NCBI GenBank assembly: GCA_016196065.1
Contig: JACPYL010000010.1
Span: forward strand, 1,178,001 to 1,242,000
Direction of reading: 5' to 3'
DNA: 64,000 bases
DNA from: Acidobacteriota bacterium
Lineage (GTDB): Bacteria; Acidobacteriota; Terriglobia; Terriglobales; Acidobacteriaceae
Shown here piece after piece: positions 53,435 to 62,382 of this stretch (positions are counted from its first letter, which is position 1; every line of letters starts with the position of its first letter). The translations under genes were made by a program, and so were the position numbers. The notes under the pieces are model-generated. The model saw only the letters and a program-made list of their open reading frames with translations, was not told the DNA's origin and did no database searches.

Positions 53435-54532
53435 ATGTCGAACCAGCGTCTCATCCTGCTCTTGCTGTGTTCAACACTTCTAGGCATCTTCTCCCCCAAT
53501 CCAGTCATTGGTCAGGATCGTCCCGCCTCGGAACCATCCAAAGTCGTGGTGCACGCCGATGGCACCGTGGAAGTTCCTGCTCAGACCGTGCCCATGTCCC
53601 CATTTCTCAGTGCGGAGGCAAAGGCATACGTCACGCAGCATTTGAAAGACATGCAGGATCCGGAAATCCTGAAACAGGATGCTGGAGTACCTCGCTTCAT
53701 GAAGGGATATCTGGCCCGCGACTACGAATTATTTGCAGTCGAGAAGAAAGACCAGAGAGTCGGCGGCGTGCATGTGTATGTGTACACGCCCAAGTCTGGA
53801 GTCTCAGCAAGGAACAAGAATAGGGTCCTGGTCAATCTGCACGGCGGCGGCTTTTCAGGCTGCTGGCCTGGTTGCGCAGAACTCGAATCGATTCCCATTT
53901 CGGCCTTGGGACAGATTGAAGTAGTCAGTGTCGATTATCGTCAAGGCCCGGACAATAAATTTCCCGCTGCGAGCGAAGACGTTGCCGCCGTATATCAAGA
54001 ACTTCTGAAGACGCACAAGCCGCAAAACATCGGTATATACGGCTGCTCGGCTGGGGGAATGCAGACCGCGATGTCCGTCGCCTGGTTTCAGGCCCACAAC
54101 CTTCCGGCGCCGGGGGCAATTGGAATCTTCTGTGCTGGTGCGGGGGGCGCTTTCGGCGGAGACGCGCTGTACACCGCCTGGCCGCTCGGCGAAGCGCGAC
54201 TCGCGCCGCCCATGCCACCGCGTCCCTCCGACGGGCCGCCGCTGGGGTATTTCAGCGGGACCAATCCCAAGGACCCTCTGGTTTCCCCCGTCAGTTCACT
54301 GGAAGTTCTCGCCAAGTTTCCGCCAACGCTGATGATCACCGGCACGCGCGGGTTTGAACTGAGTGGCGCGATTTACTCCCATGAGCAACTGGTGAAGGCG
54401 GGAGTGGAAACCGAGCTCCACGTCTGGGAAGGCTTGTTCCACGGATTTTTCTACAACGTGGATGTGCCCGAGTCGAAAGATGCATTGAATGTGATCATCA
54501 AGTTCTTTGATCGTCATTTGGACGGAAAGTAA
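53435..54532 (+). CDS. Exported alpha/beta-hydrolase (acetyl esterase/HSL-like)
   Basis: 365 aa from the ATG at 53435 with a signal peptide (LILLLLCSTLLGIFSPNPVIG); a longer frame from 53354 is rejected. The oxyanion motif HGGGFSGC (from residue 136) and nucleophile motif GCSAGG (Ser about 205) mark the hormone-sensitive-lipase/carboxylesterase subclass; the acid and His lie in the C-terminus (HVWEGLFHGFF). It hydrolyses short acyl esters in the periplasm. Starts 89 nt after the receptor gene, in the same operon. Confidence 0.85.
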   Translation: MSNQRLILLLLCSTLLGIFSPNPVIGQDRPASEPSKVVVHADGTVEVPAQTVPMSPFLSAEAKAYVTQHLKDMQDPEILKQDAGVPRFMKGYLARDYELFAVEKKDQRVGGVHVYVYTPKSGVSARNKNRVLVNLHGGGFSGCWPGCAELESIPISALGQIEVVSVDYRQGPDNKFPAASEDVAAVYQELLKTHKPQNIGIYGCSAGGMQTAMSVAWFQAHNLPAPGAIGIFCAGAGGAFGGDALYTAWPLGEARLAPPMPPRPSDGPPLGYFSGTNPKDPLVSPVSSLEVLAKFPPTLMITGTRGFELSGAIYSHEQLVKAGVETELHVWEGLFHGFFYNVDVPESKDALNVIIKFFDRHLDGK

Positions 54533-54598
54533 AGTTGGTGCTTCGTAGGCTGTATGCAGCGACGCATTCATATCTGATGGAAGTTTGCGGCTTTACCC

Positions 54599-55462
54599 AT
54601 GCTTACTGGTCAGGTCTTACTCGAGCGAATTCAGAAGAACGTAGGAGTTCCCTGGCAGAGCCAGCGATCGGATGGCTTTTCAGACGGCATTCTGCATGGA
54701 AGCGCCGACACCTCTGTTACCGGGATTGTGACCACATTTACCCCGACCCTGGAAGTTCTCCGGCGCGCGGTCGCTTCCCATAAGAACACCGTCATCTGCC
54801 GCGAGGCTCCTTTCTATAGCCGCGGCGAGCGGGCCCCTTTGTTTTGGCGCAATAGTCCTGCTCCTCCCAAGGAGATGACCGACAACGATCCGGTTTGTCG
54901 CGCCAAGCAGGATTTCATCACCCAGAACAACCTGGTCATCATGCGTCTCGTCGAGAACTGGGATGCGCGTCGCTCCGACGGCCAGCTTCGCGGATTGGTT
55001 CGCGCCCTGAGTTGGGAAAAGTTCCACTTTCCAGCCAAGAGCCTCGATGAGTACGACCCACGAAACGTTCGTTTTCAGCTTCCAAAGCGTTCGCTCGGGC
55101 GCCTGGCTCAGGAACTCCAGATAAAGCTGAAGATTCACGGGGTTCGTGTCATCGGTGACGCAGCGTCCAGCGTCAGCAACATCGCACTCACCCACGGCTT
55201 GCTTTTGGTGGCGGATAGCGAACGAATGCTGCGCGAGCAAGGTTTGGATGTCGTAATCGCAGGCGATGCGGTCGAATGGGAGGCCGTGCCATGTTTTGCG
55301 GACCTAGTCACGGCGGGGAAGGTCAAAGGACTGATTCTCATTGGGCAGCAAGCTTCTGAGGAGCCGGGCAGTGGCGAGATGGCCGAGTGGCTGAAGAGCT
55401 TTATCAGTGAAGTTCCAATCGAGTGGATCCCCGCCGGGGAACCATTTTGGGTGCTGTCTTAG
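54599..55462 (+). CDS. NIF3-like protein with altered metal-site motif (no signal peptide)
   Basis: 287 aa, start MLTGQVLLERIQKNVGVPW, with only a weak ribosome binding site. It is a clear paralogue of the next gene (RIxKNVGVPW, GIVTTFTPTLEVL, SFISEVPIEWIPAGEPFW). The NIF3 metal motif, HH in most members and HE in the neighbour, reads TVICREAPFYS, so the first His is lost. No export signal is seen. It may be a regulatory or non-metal partner of the second copy. The NIF3 family's reaction is not generally known. Confidence 0.7.
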   Translation: MLTGQVLLERIQKNVGVPWQSQRSDGFSDGILHGSADTSVTGIVTTFTPTLEVLRRAVASHKNTVICREAPFYSRGERAPLFWRNSPAPPKEMTDNDPVCRAKQDFITQNNLVIMRLVENWDARRSDGQLRGLVRALSWEKFHFPAKSLDEYDPRNVRFQLPKRSLGRLAQELQIKLKIHGVRVIGDAASSVSNIALTHGLLLVADSERMLREQGLDVVIAGDAVEWEAVPCFADLVTAGKVKGLILIGQQASEEPGSGEMAEWLKSFISEVPIEWIPAGEPFWVLS

Positions 55463-55472
55463 AAGGGAAGTC

Positions 55473-56363
55473 GTGAACCAGACAACTTTGTCGCGTCGGC
55501 GTTTCTGTCAGCTGGCTAGCAGCAGCCTACTCCTCGGGCCATCACTGATGCGCGGCCAAGCGTCCCCGATGCCACTGACAGCTCGTGAGGTCGTCGACCG
55601 AATCCGAAAGAATGTCGGAGTGCCGTGGAGGACTCCCACCGCGGACGAATTCAAAATCGGCGACCCGGATGCGCCGATCACAGGAATTACCACAACCTTC
55701 ATGTCAACGCTGGATCTGCTGGAGCGGTCGGCAGCGGCGGGAAACAATTTCGTGATCACGCACGAACCCACATTCTGGAGCGCCGCCGATGTGGTCTCCG
55801 ATCTGAGGGACGATTCACTTTATCGGCAAAAGGTGAATTTCATCGAGAAGCACAAGATGGTGGTATGGCGGTTCCACGATCACTGGCACGCCCGGCGACC
55901 GAGCGATGGCATCTTTGCCGGATGGAATCGATCGATGGGGTGGGAAGACTACCACGTCAAAAGCGACAACCCATTCTCGATTCAGTATTTGATCCCGGAG
56001 ACCAGTTTTGAAGAGTTAGCGCGGGACATGCAAAAAAAGTTGAAGCTCCGCAGTATGCGCCTGGTCGGTGATCCAAAGCTGCGCGTCACTCGTGTTGGCA
56101 ACGGAGGTCATTACATTCTCCAGTGCATGCCCCAGTTGCCAAAGGTCGATGTTCTTCTCGTGTTCGAAGGGAGGGAATGGGAAGCCCCGGAATACATCCG
56201 CGATGCGATCGCCGCCGGCGAGAAGAAAGCGCTCATCCAGCTCCCGCATGAGGGAGGAGAGGAAGCGGGCATGGACGAGTGCGCTCGCTGGCTGCAGGCT
56301 TTTGTCAGTGAGGTGCCAATCAAGTTCATTCCATCCGGTGATCCGTTCTGGATACCGGTATAG
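55473..56363 (+). CDS. NIF3-like protein with Tat-type signal
   Basis: 296 aa from the GTG at 55473, which follows AGAAGGGA; a longer frame from 55407 overlaps the previous gene. The leader (TTLSRRRFCQLASSSLLLG) has the twin-arginine motif, unusual for a NIF3 homologue, which are normally cytosolic. The domain shows GITTTFMSTLDLLERSAAAG and FVITHEPTFW, a His-Glu pair where NIF3 proteins usually have His-His. C-terminal GREWEAPEYIRDA gives further possible ligands. Starts 11 nt after its paralogue, within the operon. Confidence 0.75.
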   Translation: MNQTTLSRRRFCQLASSSLLLGPSLMRGQASPMPLTAREVVDRIRKNVGVPWRTPTADEFKIGDPDAPITGITTTFMSTLDLLERSAAAGNNFVITHEPTFWSAADVVSDLRDDSLYRQKVNFIEKHKMVVWRFHDHWHARRPSDGIFAGWNRSMGWEDYHVKSDNPFSIQYLIPETSFEELARDMQKKLKLRSMRLVGDPKLRVTRVGNGGHYILQCMPQLPKVDVLLVFEGREWEAPEYIRDAIAAGEKKALIQLPHEGGEEAGMDECARWLQAFVSEVPIKFIPSGDPFWIPV

Positions 56364-56400
56364 AGAGGATCGAACGACTGTGAAACGTGGAGAAAACGTG

Positions 56401-57696
56401 GTGAAAGCACGACTCATGATGATTGTCCTCATGCTGGCTGGGCTGCTGGTTAGCTCAGTTGCTGGCGCGCAAACGCCTCCCTCTCATGATGGATACTGGG
56501 TCAGCGCCTGGAGCACTGCGATTCACGCGCCACTCGCATTCCCAGGATTACCGCCAACGCCGGTGTTCGAGAATCAAACACTCCGGATGGTGGTGAAACC
56601 CACAATCGGCGGGGGGCGCCTGCGGGTTCGATTGTCGAATGCATTCGGAAATGCGGCGCTAACGATTGGCGCTGCGCACGTGGCTCTTGTGCAACAGGGG
56701 GCGAAAATCGTGCCCGAGTCTGATCGGGCGCTGACCTTCGGGGGCAGGGCCTCTGTCACCATTCCTCCGGGAGCACCGGTGTTGAGTGACCCGGTTGATC
56801 TGAAGGTTGCTGCCTTGACAGAGATCGCGGTAAGCATCTATCTGCCCGCCAGCGCTACTGGTTCCAGCACCCACTTTTGGGCACAACATGAAACCTATGT
56901 ATCTGGTCCCGGTGACTTAACGGCGCAAGCCGAAATGCCGAACCGGGTGACACAGATGGCGTGGTACTGGCTCGCCGACGTCGAAGTCTGGACCTCCGAT
57001 CAAGCCACTGCTGTTGTGACCTTGGGAGATTCGATCACAGACGGAGTCGGAGCCAAGCAAGGGGAGTACGAGGATTGGCCAGATAGATTGGCTCTGCGGC
57101 TGCAATTTGAAAAAAAATCCGCCAAGCTGTCTGTCGTCAACGTTGGCATCGGGGGAAACCGAATTCTGCATGAGGGCGCTGGAATCAGCGCCCTCGCACG
57201 TTTCGATCGCGACGTTCTGGCGCAACCTGGAGTTTCGGCCGTGATCGTGCTCGAGGGAATCAACGACATCGGCTGGCCACATATGAAACCACGGCTGCCG
57301 AATGGCGAGACGCTGAAGGACCCGCCATTCGTCCACGAACTGGTGAGCGCCGAAGACCTGATCGTCGGACTCAAGCAGATTATCGACCGCGCTCATCAGC
57401 ATGGAATCCGTGTCTTTGGCGCGACGCTTACGCCCTACGAGGGCGCCGACTACTACAGCGAAGACGGAGAGGCCACGCGTCAAGCGGTCAATCATTGGAT
57501 TCTCACCAGTCGCGCATTTGATGGTGTCTTCGACTTCGACGCAGCCGTTCGTGATCCGAACCATCCATCGCAATTTCGCGAAGGCTATCACTCGGGAGAC
57601 CACCTTCATCCCAGCGCGATTGGCTACAAGGCGATGGCCGACGCTGTGGACCTCGCCCGGTTGAGAGGGGCCGAAAAGTCGAAAGCGAAGAAGTGA
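56401..57696 (+). CDS. Exported SGNH/GDSL hydrolase
   Basis: 431 aa from the GTG at 56401 with GGAG eight nt upstream; a GTG at 56380 is an alternative and the long frame from 56068 is rejected. Signal peptide (MMIVLMLAGLLVSSVAGAQ). After an N-terminal beta-rich domain, the SGNH blocks are VVTLGDSITDG (Ser about 211), NVGIGGNRIL, VLEGINDIG and the C-terminal DHLHPSAIGY with catalytic Asp and His. Likely a carbohydrate esterase acting on acyl or acetyl sugar esters in the periplasm. Confidence 0.88.
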   Translation: MKARLMMIVLMLAGLLVSSVAGAQTPPSHDGYWVSAWSTAIHAPLAFPGLPPTPVFENQTLRMVVKPTIGGGRLRVRLSNAFGNAALTIGAAHVALVQQGAKIVPESDRALTFGGRASVTIPPGAPVLSDPVDLKVAALTEIAVSIYLPASATGSSTHFWAQHETYVSGPGDLTAQAEMPNRVTQMAWYWLADVEVWTSDQATAVVTLGDSITDGVGAKQGEYEDWPDRLALRLQFEKKSAKLSVVNVGIGGNRILHEGAGISALARFDRDVLAQPGVSAVIVLEGINDIGWPHMKPRLPNGETLKDPPFVHELVSAEDLIVGLKQIIDRAHQHGIRVFGATLTPYEGADYYSEDGEATRQAVNHWILTSRAFDGVFDFDAAVRDPNHPSQFREGYHSGDHLHPSAIGYKAMADAVDLARLRGAEKSKAKK

Positions 57697-57717
57697 CGGT
57701 TGGGCTGGACTTGCACT

Positions 57718-58896
57718 ATGACAACATTCGGAAAGATCATCGTCGTACTGGCTCTCACGGTTGCGGCATGCTGGGGACAAACCGCCCCATCCCATCCCGC
57801 CTCAACCAATATCCCCGGTGCGGACTTTCCGCGGATCAACGCCGATTCCAGCGTTACCTTCCGAGTTCAAGGGGAACAGGCGCAGAAACTTCAGGTGTCA
57901 TTGGGTTTCGGCCAGTCCGTGTATGACATGGTGAAGGGACCGGACGGGGTTTGGGAGGCGACCACCAAGCCGCTGGCGCCTGGCTTTTACTACTATGGGA
58001 TTTCGATCGATGGTTTCATCGCCAACGATCCCGGGAGTCGGACGTTTTTTGCCGCACGCAAGGAAGTAAGCGGGCTTGAGGTCCCGGGCGATGAATCAGA
58101 GTTCTTTGCGGTGAAAGATGTTCCGCATGGCAACGTACGAATCGAATGGTACTTCTCTAAAACGACAGGCGAAACCAGAAGAATTTTCGTCTACACGCCG
58201 CCGGGATACGACGGGAGCGCCGCGCGCTATCCAGTGTTATACCTCCAACACGGTTACGGGGAAGACGAAGCCGGTTGGAGCGACCAGGGTCATGAGAATT
58301 TCATTCTTGACAACCTGATCGCGGCCGGCAAAGCCAGGCCGATGATCATTGTCAACGAGGACGGACTGACAGGCGTGAATTTTCAACCGCCCCCTCCGCC
58401 TCGACCGGGGACAAATCCTCCTCCGCCACCGCGTGGCGTGGTGCGTTTCTTCATGGAGGAACGATACGCAACCCTGGACCAGATCATTTCCCGAGACCTG
58501 ATCCCGTTCATCGATTCACGCTTCCGCACCATTCCCGACCGCGATCACCGGGCGCTTGCGGGACTTTCCATGGGGGGTGCGCAGGCATTGCGCATCGGGT
58601 TCAACCATCTCGACCAGTTTGCATTTCTCGGCGCCTTTAGTCCCGCCATCGCCATCACCGACACGGACAAAGACTATGACGGAATTATGGCGGATCCCGC
58701 AAAGCTAAACCGGCAATTGCGTCTCTTGTGGCTCGGAATCGGCAACGAGGATTTTCTACACGCGCCGGTCAAGGAATCTCACGAGGCTCTGGAGAAGGCT
58801 GGGATTAAACACGTCTGGGTCGCGAGTTCCGGTGCGCATGTCTGGACAGTATGGCGCAAGTATCTCGCCGATTTTGCGCCCCGGCTCTTTCAATAA
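57718..58896 (+). CDS. Exported CE1-type esterase with N-terminal CBM48-like domain
   Basis: 392 aa from the ATG at 57718; a TTG at 57700 is an alternative. A signal peptide (IIVVLALTVAACWGQ) precedes an E-set/CBM48-like domain (about 40-135) and the esterase D/feruloyl-esterase-like domain: YPVLYLQHGYGEDEAGW, catalytic Ser about 284 in LAGLSMGGAQA and His about 374 in SSGAHVWTVW. An unusual Pro-rich loop (QPPPPPRPGTNPPPPPRG) is inserted near the active site. The closest functions are hydroxycinnamoyl/feruloyl and acetyl-xylan esterases, fitting removal of acyl groups from sugars. Confidence 0.85.
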   Translation: MTTFGKIIVVLALTVAACWGQTAPSHPASTNIPGADFPRINADSSVTFRVQGEQAQKLQVSLGFGQSVYDMVKGPDGVWEATTKPLAPGFYYYGISIDGFIANDPGSRTFFAARKEVSGLEVPGDESEFFAVKDVPHGNVRIEWYFSKTTGETRRIFVYTPPGYDGSAARYPVLYLQHGYGEDEAGWSDQGHENFILDNLIAAGKARPMIIVNEDGLTGVNFQPPPPPRPGTNPPPPPRGVVRFFMEERYATLDQIISRDLIPFIDSRFRTIPDRDHRALAGLSMGGAQALRIGFNHLDQFAFLGAFSPAIAITDTDKDYDGIMADPAKLNRQLRLLWLGIGNEDFLHAPVKESHEALEKAGIKHVWVASSGAHVWTVWRKYLADFAPRLFQ

Positions 58897-58908
58897 GCAG
58901 CAGGCGCG

Positions 58909-59835
58909 ATGTTGGATAAGGCCATGAATAAACCGGCAGTGATGATTGGGGTGGGCGAAGTTTTGTGGGACATTTTACCGACAGGAAGAGTGTTGGGTGG
59001 CGCACCCGCGAATTTTGCTTACATGACCAACGTACTTGGAGACCAGGGAATCGTGGCCAGCCGAGTGGGCAGCGACGATCTGGGCCGTGAAGCCTGCACG
59101 GTCATGCAACAACTGGGCCTGACCATAGACTACGTTCAGCAGGATGAAAGTAACGCAACCGGGACCGCGGTGGTAAGTATCGGTCCGGGTGGCCAGCCCA
59201 CGTTCCTGATCAAGGAGTGTGTCGCTTGGGACTCGCTGCAATGGTCACCGGACTGGGAAGAATTATCCGCCCGGGCCGACGTGGTCTGTTTTGGTTCGCT
59301 CGCTCAGCGTTTTCCGATGTCGGCTTCTACCATCGAGCGCTTTCTCAAAAACGTCCCCAAGACCGGTCTGCGCATATGCGACGCAAATCTCCGCCAGTCC
59401 TACTACAGTACCGAAGTTCTCCGCCGGTCGTTCCAGCATGCCGACATCGTGAAACTCAACGAAGAAGAAGTGGGAAGGGTCGCGTCTTTGTTAGGGCTGG
59501 GCAATGGAGGCGAGCAGGCACTTGCCGAACGGCTTCTGGCGGAATTCGACCTGCGGTTGGTTTGCATTACGCGAGCAGACCGCGGAAGCGTGCTGGTTTC
59601 GGACGCCGAGACCGTTGAGCATGCGGGTTTCCGCGTGAAAGTGGAGGATGCTATTGGCGCGGGAGACGCCTTCACTGCCTGCCTGGCGCACCATTACTGG
59701 AGAGGGCGTTCCCTGAAGGAGACGAGTGAGGCCGCGAACCGTTTTGCGGCATGGGTGGCAACCCAGCGGGGCGCGACTCCGCCCATCAGTCCAGAGCAAT
59801 TGCAGAACATTCTTGCCGGGCCTGCCCTCCACTAG
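58909..59835 (+). CDS. PfkB-family carbohydrate kinase, likely fructokinase
   Basis: 308 aa; the ATG at 58909 or 58924 could be the start. PfkB signatures: GGAPANFAYMTNVLGDQG near the N-terminus, NEEEVGRVASLLG and the C-terminal anion hole with catalytic Asp in EDAIGAGDAFTACL (Asp about 253). Similar to bacterial fructokinases. In this locus it would phosphorylate the fructose released by sucrose phosphorylase. It is the only clearly cytoplasmic enzyme among the exported hydrolases around it. Confidence 0.88.
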   Translation: MLDKAMNKPAVMIGVGEVLWDILPTGRVLGGAPANFAYMTNVLGDQGIVASRVGSDDLGREACTVMQQLGLTIDYVQQDESNATGTAVVSIGPGGQPTFLIKECVAWDSLQWSPDWEELSARADVVCFGSLAQRFPMSASTIERFLKNVPKTGLRICDANLRQSYYSTEVLRRSFQHADIVKLNEEEVGRVASLLGLGNGGEQALAERLLAEFDLRLVCITRADRGSVLVSDAETVEHAGFRVKVEDAIGAGDAFTACLAHHYWRGRSLKETSEAANRFAAWVATQRGATPPISPEQLQNILAGPALH

Positions 59836-59889
59836 AGATTGCAGGGGGGATCGCAGACATGCCCGCGCCAACAGATGATAGGGGGCGTC

Positions 59890-61407
59890 GTGAAGACTTT
59901 CTGGGCAGTTTTGTCGACTGTTCTGATGATGGCAACCTGCTATTCGCAGATCAAGCAGTCGCTTCGCACAGAGAGCGGTCTGGTCAGCGGCGTACCGGGC
60001 AGAGATCCCAGTATCACAGCTTTCAAAGGTATTCCATATGCGGAGCCTCCGGTGAGGAACTTGCGCTGGGTTGAGCCACGCCCTCCTCGCCAGTGGGAGG
60101 GAGTCCGCAAAGCCGATCATTTCAGCGACGGTTGCATCCAGAACTTTCCCAAAGGCGATTTTCCGAAGAGTGAAGACTGCCTCTATCTGAACGTGTGGAC
60201 TCCGGCGAAGGACAAGGCCGCGCTGCCCGTGATGGTTTATATCCACGGAGGCGGTCTGCGCGTAGGCTCCGCGCGCGAGGCCCTGTACGACGGCGAAGAA
60301 CTGGCCAAAAAGGGGATTGTCGTCGTCACTCTGAACTACCGTCTGGGCATTCTCGGGTTCTTCGCTCATCCGGAATTGACCAAGGAATCTCCCTACCACA
60401 CCTCCGGAAACTATGGGCTGCTCGATCAAAATGCCGCGCTGCAGTGGGTGCATCGCAATATCGCTGCGTTTGGCGGTGATCCCAACAAGGTCACGATCTT
60501 CGGACAGTCCGGAGGCGCGTTCTCGGTGACTTCTCAGGTGGTGAGTCCGCTGTCGAAGGGCCTGTTCCGCGCAGCGATCGTCGAAAGCGGCGGAGTTGGG
60601 GCAGGATTCGCTAGGACTGAACTGCTGTCTTTGGAGGATGGAGAAAAAGCCGGAGTCAAGTTTGCGGACTCTGTCGGCGCCCACTCCCTGGCAGACTTGC
60701 GGGCAATGCCGGCCGAAAAGATGTTGTCCGACGGCTCGGCGGAATCGAACGTGGATGGGCGGTTTTTTCCGGCCAGCCCGGTCACCTTGTTGAACGAGGG
60801 CAAGCAGAACAAAGTCGCCATGATCGTGGGCTCGAACTCCGATGAGGGGCAGCACCTTTTCCGTTCGCCAGTGCCGGCCGGCGAATATGCCGAGCAGGCA
60901 CGCAAGATGTACGGCGCAGACGCGGACAAATTCCTGAGCTTGTATCCCAACGATTCCGAGGAGGCTTCCAAGGCCTCTCAGCAACGCATGTTTGCGGATC
61001 GCATGGCTCTAGGGGAGCAAAACCTCGCAGCATCGATGACCAGCATCGGGTCAAATGTCTATCTTTACTATTTCGACTATCTGGACGAGGGAGGCTACAA
61101 CAGCGAGCCCCCCACTCTCGGCCTGCGCCTCGGAGCGGACCACGGTGCGGAACTTCCTTATGTGTTCGGCCTGATGAGCCACTGGAGAGCTTCCGTCCCC
61201 GATCAGGATCTCAAACTGCAAAACATTGTCATGCAGTATTGGACGAATTTCGCTAAGGACGTGGATCCGAATGGCAAAGGCCTGCCCGCCTGGGAAGTGT
61301 TCAAGGGACTTCATAGTCCCATCATGATTGTGGACAAGAATCCCAGCATGAGGCCGCATCCCCGCGCGGGGCAGGTGGAGTTCCTTCGCACGCACGGAGT
61401 GAAATAG
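59890..61407 (+). CDS. Exported type-B carboxylesterase
   Basis: 505 aa from a GTG at 59890, a choice based on GGGGG and the GTGAAG pattern seen in neighbours; ATG 59875 and TTG 59839 are alternatives. Signal peptide (FWAVLSTVLMMATCYSQ). Type-B fold: GIPYAEPPVRNLRWVEP, YIHGGGLRVGSAREAL, the nucleophile in FGQSGGAFSV (Ser about 207; the usual GESAGG is GQSGG here), Glu in GSNSDEGQHLF and His in DHGAELPYVFG. Hydrolyses carboxyl esters in the periplasm. Confidence 0.88.
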   Translation: MKTFWAVLSTVLMMATCYSQIKQSLRTESGLVSGVPGRDPSITAFKGIPYAEPPVRNLRWVEPRPPRQWEGVRKADHFSDGCIQNFPKGDFPKSEDCLYLNVWTPAKDKAALPVMVYIHGGGLRVGSAREALYDGEELAKKGIVVVTLNYRLGILGFFAHPELTKESPYHTSGNYGLLDQNAALQWVHRNIAAFGGDPNKVTIFGQSGGAFSVTSQVVSPLSKGLFRAAIVESGGVGAGFARTELLSLEDGEKAGVKFADSVGAHSLADLRAMPAEKMLSDGSAESNVDGRFFPASPVTLLNEGKQNKVAMIVGSNSDEGQHLFRSPVPAGEYAEQARKMYGADADKFLSLYPNDSEEASKASQQRMFADRMALGEQNLAASMTSIGSNVYLYYFDYLDEGGYNSEPPTLGLRLGADHGAELPYVFGLMSHWRASVPDQDLKLQNIVMQYWTNFAKDVDPNGKGLPAWEVFKGLHSPIMIVDKNPSMRPHPRAGQVEFLRTHGVK

Positions 61408-61446
61408 TCCAGCACATCAACCTTTTGGAAACGATGGAGGCTTTGC

Positions 61447-62382
61447 ATGCGCCGAATCATGATTCTGGTGATCGCCCTGTTGTTCAGCTCCACGCTCTTG
61501 GGCCAAGCTCCCCCCAAAATGCGGACGCGCATTCTGACTCACATGACCAACACGGAGATCGAGCAGTATCTCAAACGCAACGACGTGATCTTCGTAACCG
61601 TGGGAACGGTTGAGCCACACGCGGAGATGCCGATCGATGCCGAGTATGTTGGCCCGCTCGCGTACTCCATGAAACTTGCGGAGGAGGGAGACGGCCTGGT
61701 CCTGCCAGGGCTGGCCTATTTCTTTCCCGATGCAACGGTGGTTGGAAGAGGTGCTGTGCACGTGACCCCGTCGGAAGGCACTGCTTATCTGCTGACGATT
61801 GCGCGTTCACTTCTGCGGCAGGGGTTTCACAGACAGGTTTATATCACCGGCCATGCGCCATCCTGGCAGACCGTGAGCCCGCTGGTGAGGCAGTTTTATG
61901 ACGAGACTCACGTCCCCATTCTTTATCTGGAGTCGGCGATGTTTCACCGCCCAAGGAGCGATACCAAACCGCCGGATTTTGCAGATTTCGCCAAGATGAC
62001 TTATGGCGCTTACGCCATTGCCGGCAGGCTGGAGGACATTCCGGTCAATTTGTCTGAGCCGGTGCCGGAACATCCCGCCGATCCGGGCATTAACAATCTA
62101 TTTCCCGTCGGGCCGCAAAGCGGGGCCATCGGCTTCTATATGAGCCACTACACCGACCATATCGGCCCTGCCAAGGCCGTTACGGCCGAACAACGCGCCC
62201 AGTGGGGCAAGGAAGGCGCGGAGATGATCGATGAATCCGTGAAGAGTATCGACATCAAGAGCATCCTCGGGGCTTTGCGAGATCATGACAAATTTACCCA
62301 GGAGCACATCCTTCCCCAATATGGCTGGATGTTTCCGAATCAAGCGGGAGGGGAGAAATCCAATGACATTCATCAACACTAG
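61447..62382 (+). CDS. Exported creatininase-family protein, copy 1
   Basis: 311 aa. Signal peptide (MILVIALLFSSTLLGQ), unusual for this mostly cytosolic family. The metal motif GTVEPHAEMPIDAEY keeps Glu, His and a following Asp (spacing three residues shorter than in creatininase), and YITGHAPSW keeps the His of the NGHGGN-type motif but not the rest. Creatininase-fold amidohydrolases open cyclic or formyl amides; what this one cleaves is unknown. Overlaps the next gene by 20 nt. Confidence 0.75.
   Translation: MRRIMILVIALLFSSTLLGQAPPKMRTRILTHMTNTEIEQYLKRNDVIFVTVGTVEPHAEMPIDAEYVGPLAYSMKLAEEGDGLVLPGLAYFFPDATVVGRGAVHVTPSEGTAYLLTIARSLLRQGFHRQVYITGHAPSWQTVSPLVRQFYDETHVPILYLESAMFHRPRSDTKPPDFADFAKMTYGAYAIAGRLEDIPVNLSEPVPEHPADPGINNLFPVGPQSGAIGFYMSHYTDHIGPAKAVTAEQRAQWGKEGAEMIDESVKSIDIKSILGALRDHDKFTQEHILPQYGWMFPNQAGGEKSNDIHQH

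Noticed and set aside
59491-60984. 497-codon minus-strand frame
   Set aside because: Long only because of the GC-rich codon pattern of the PfkB and carboxylesterase genes on the plus strand, whose motifs are complete.
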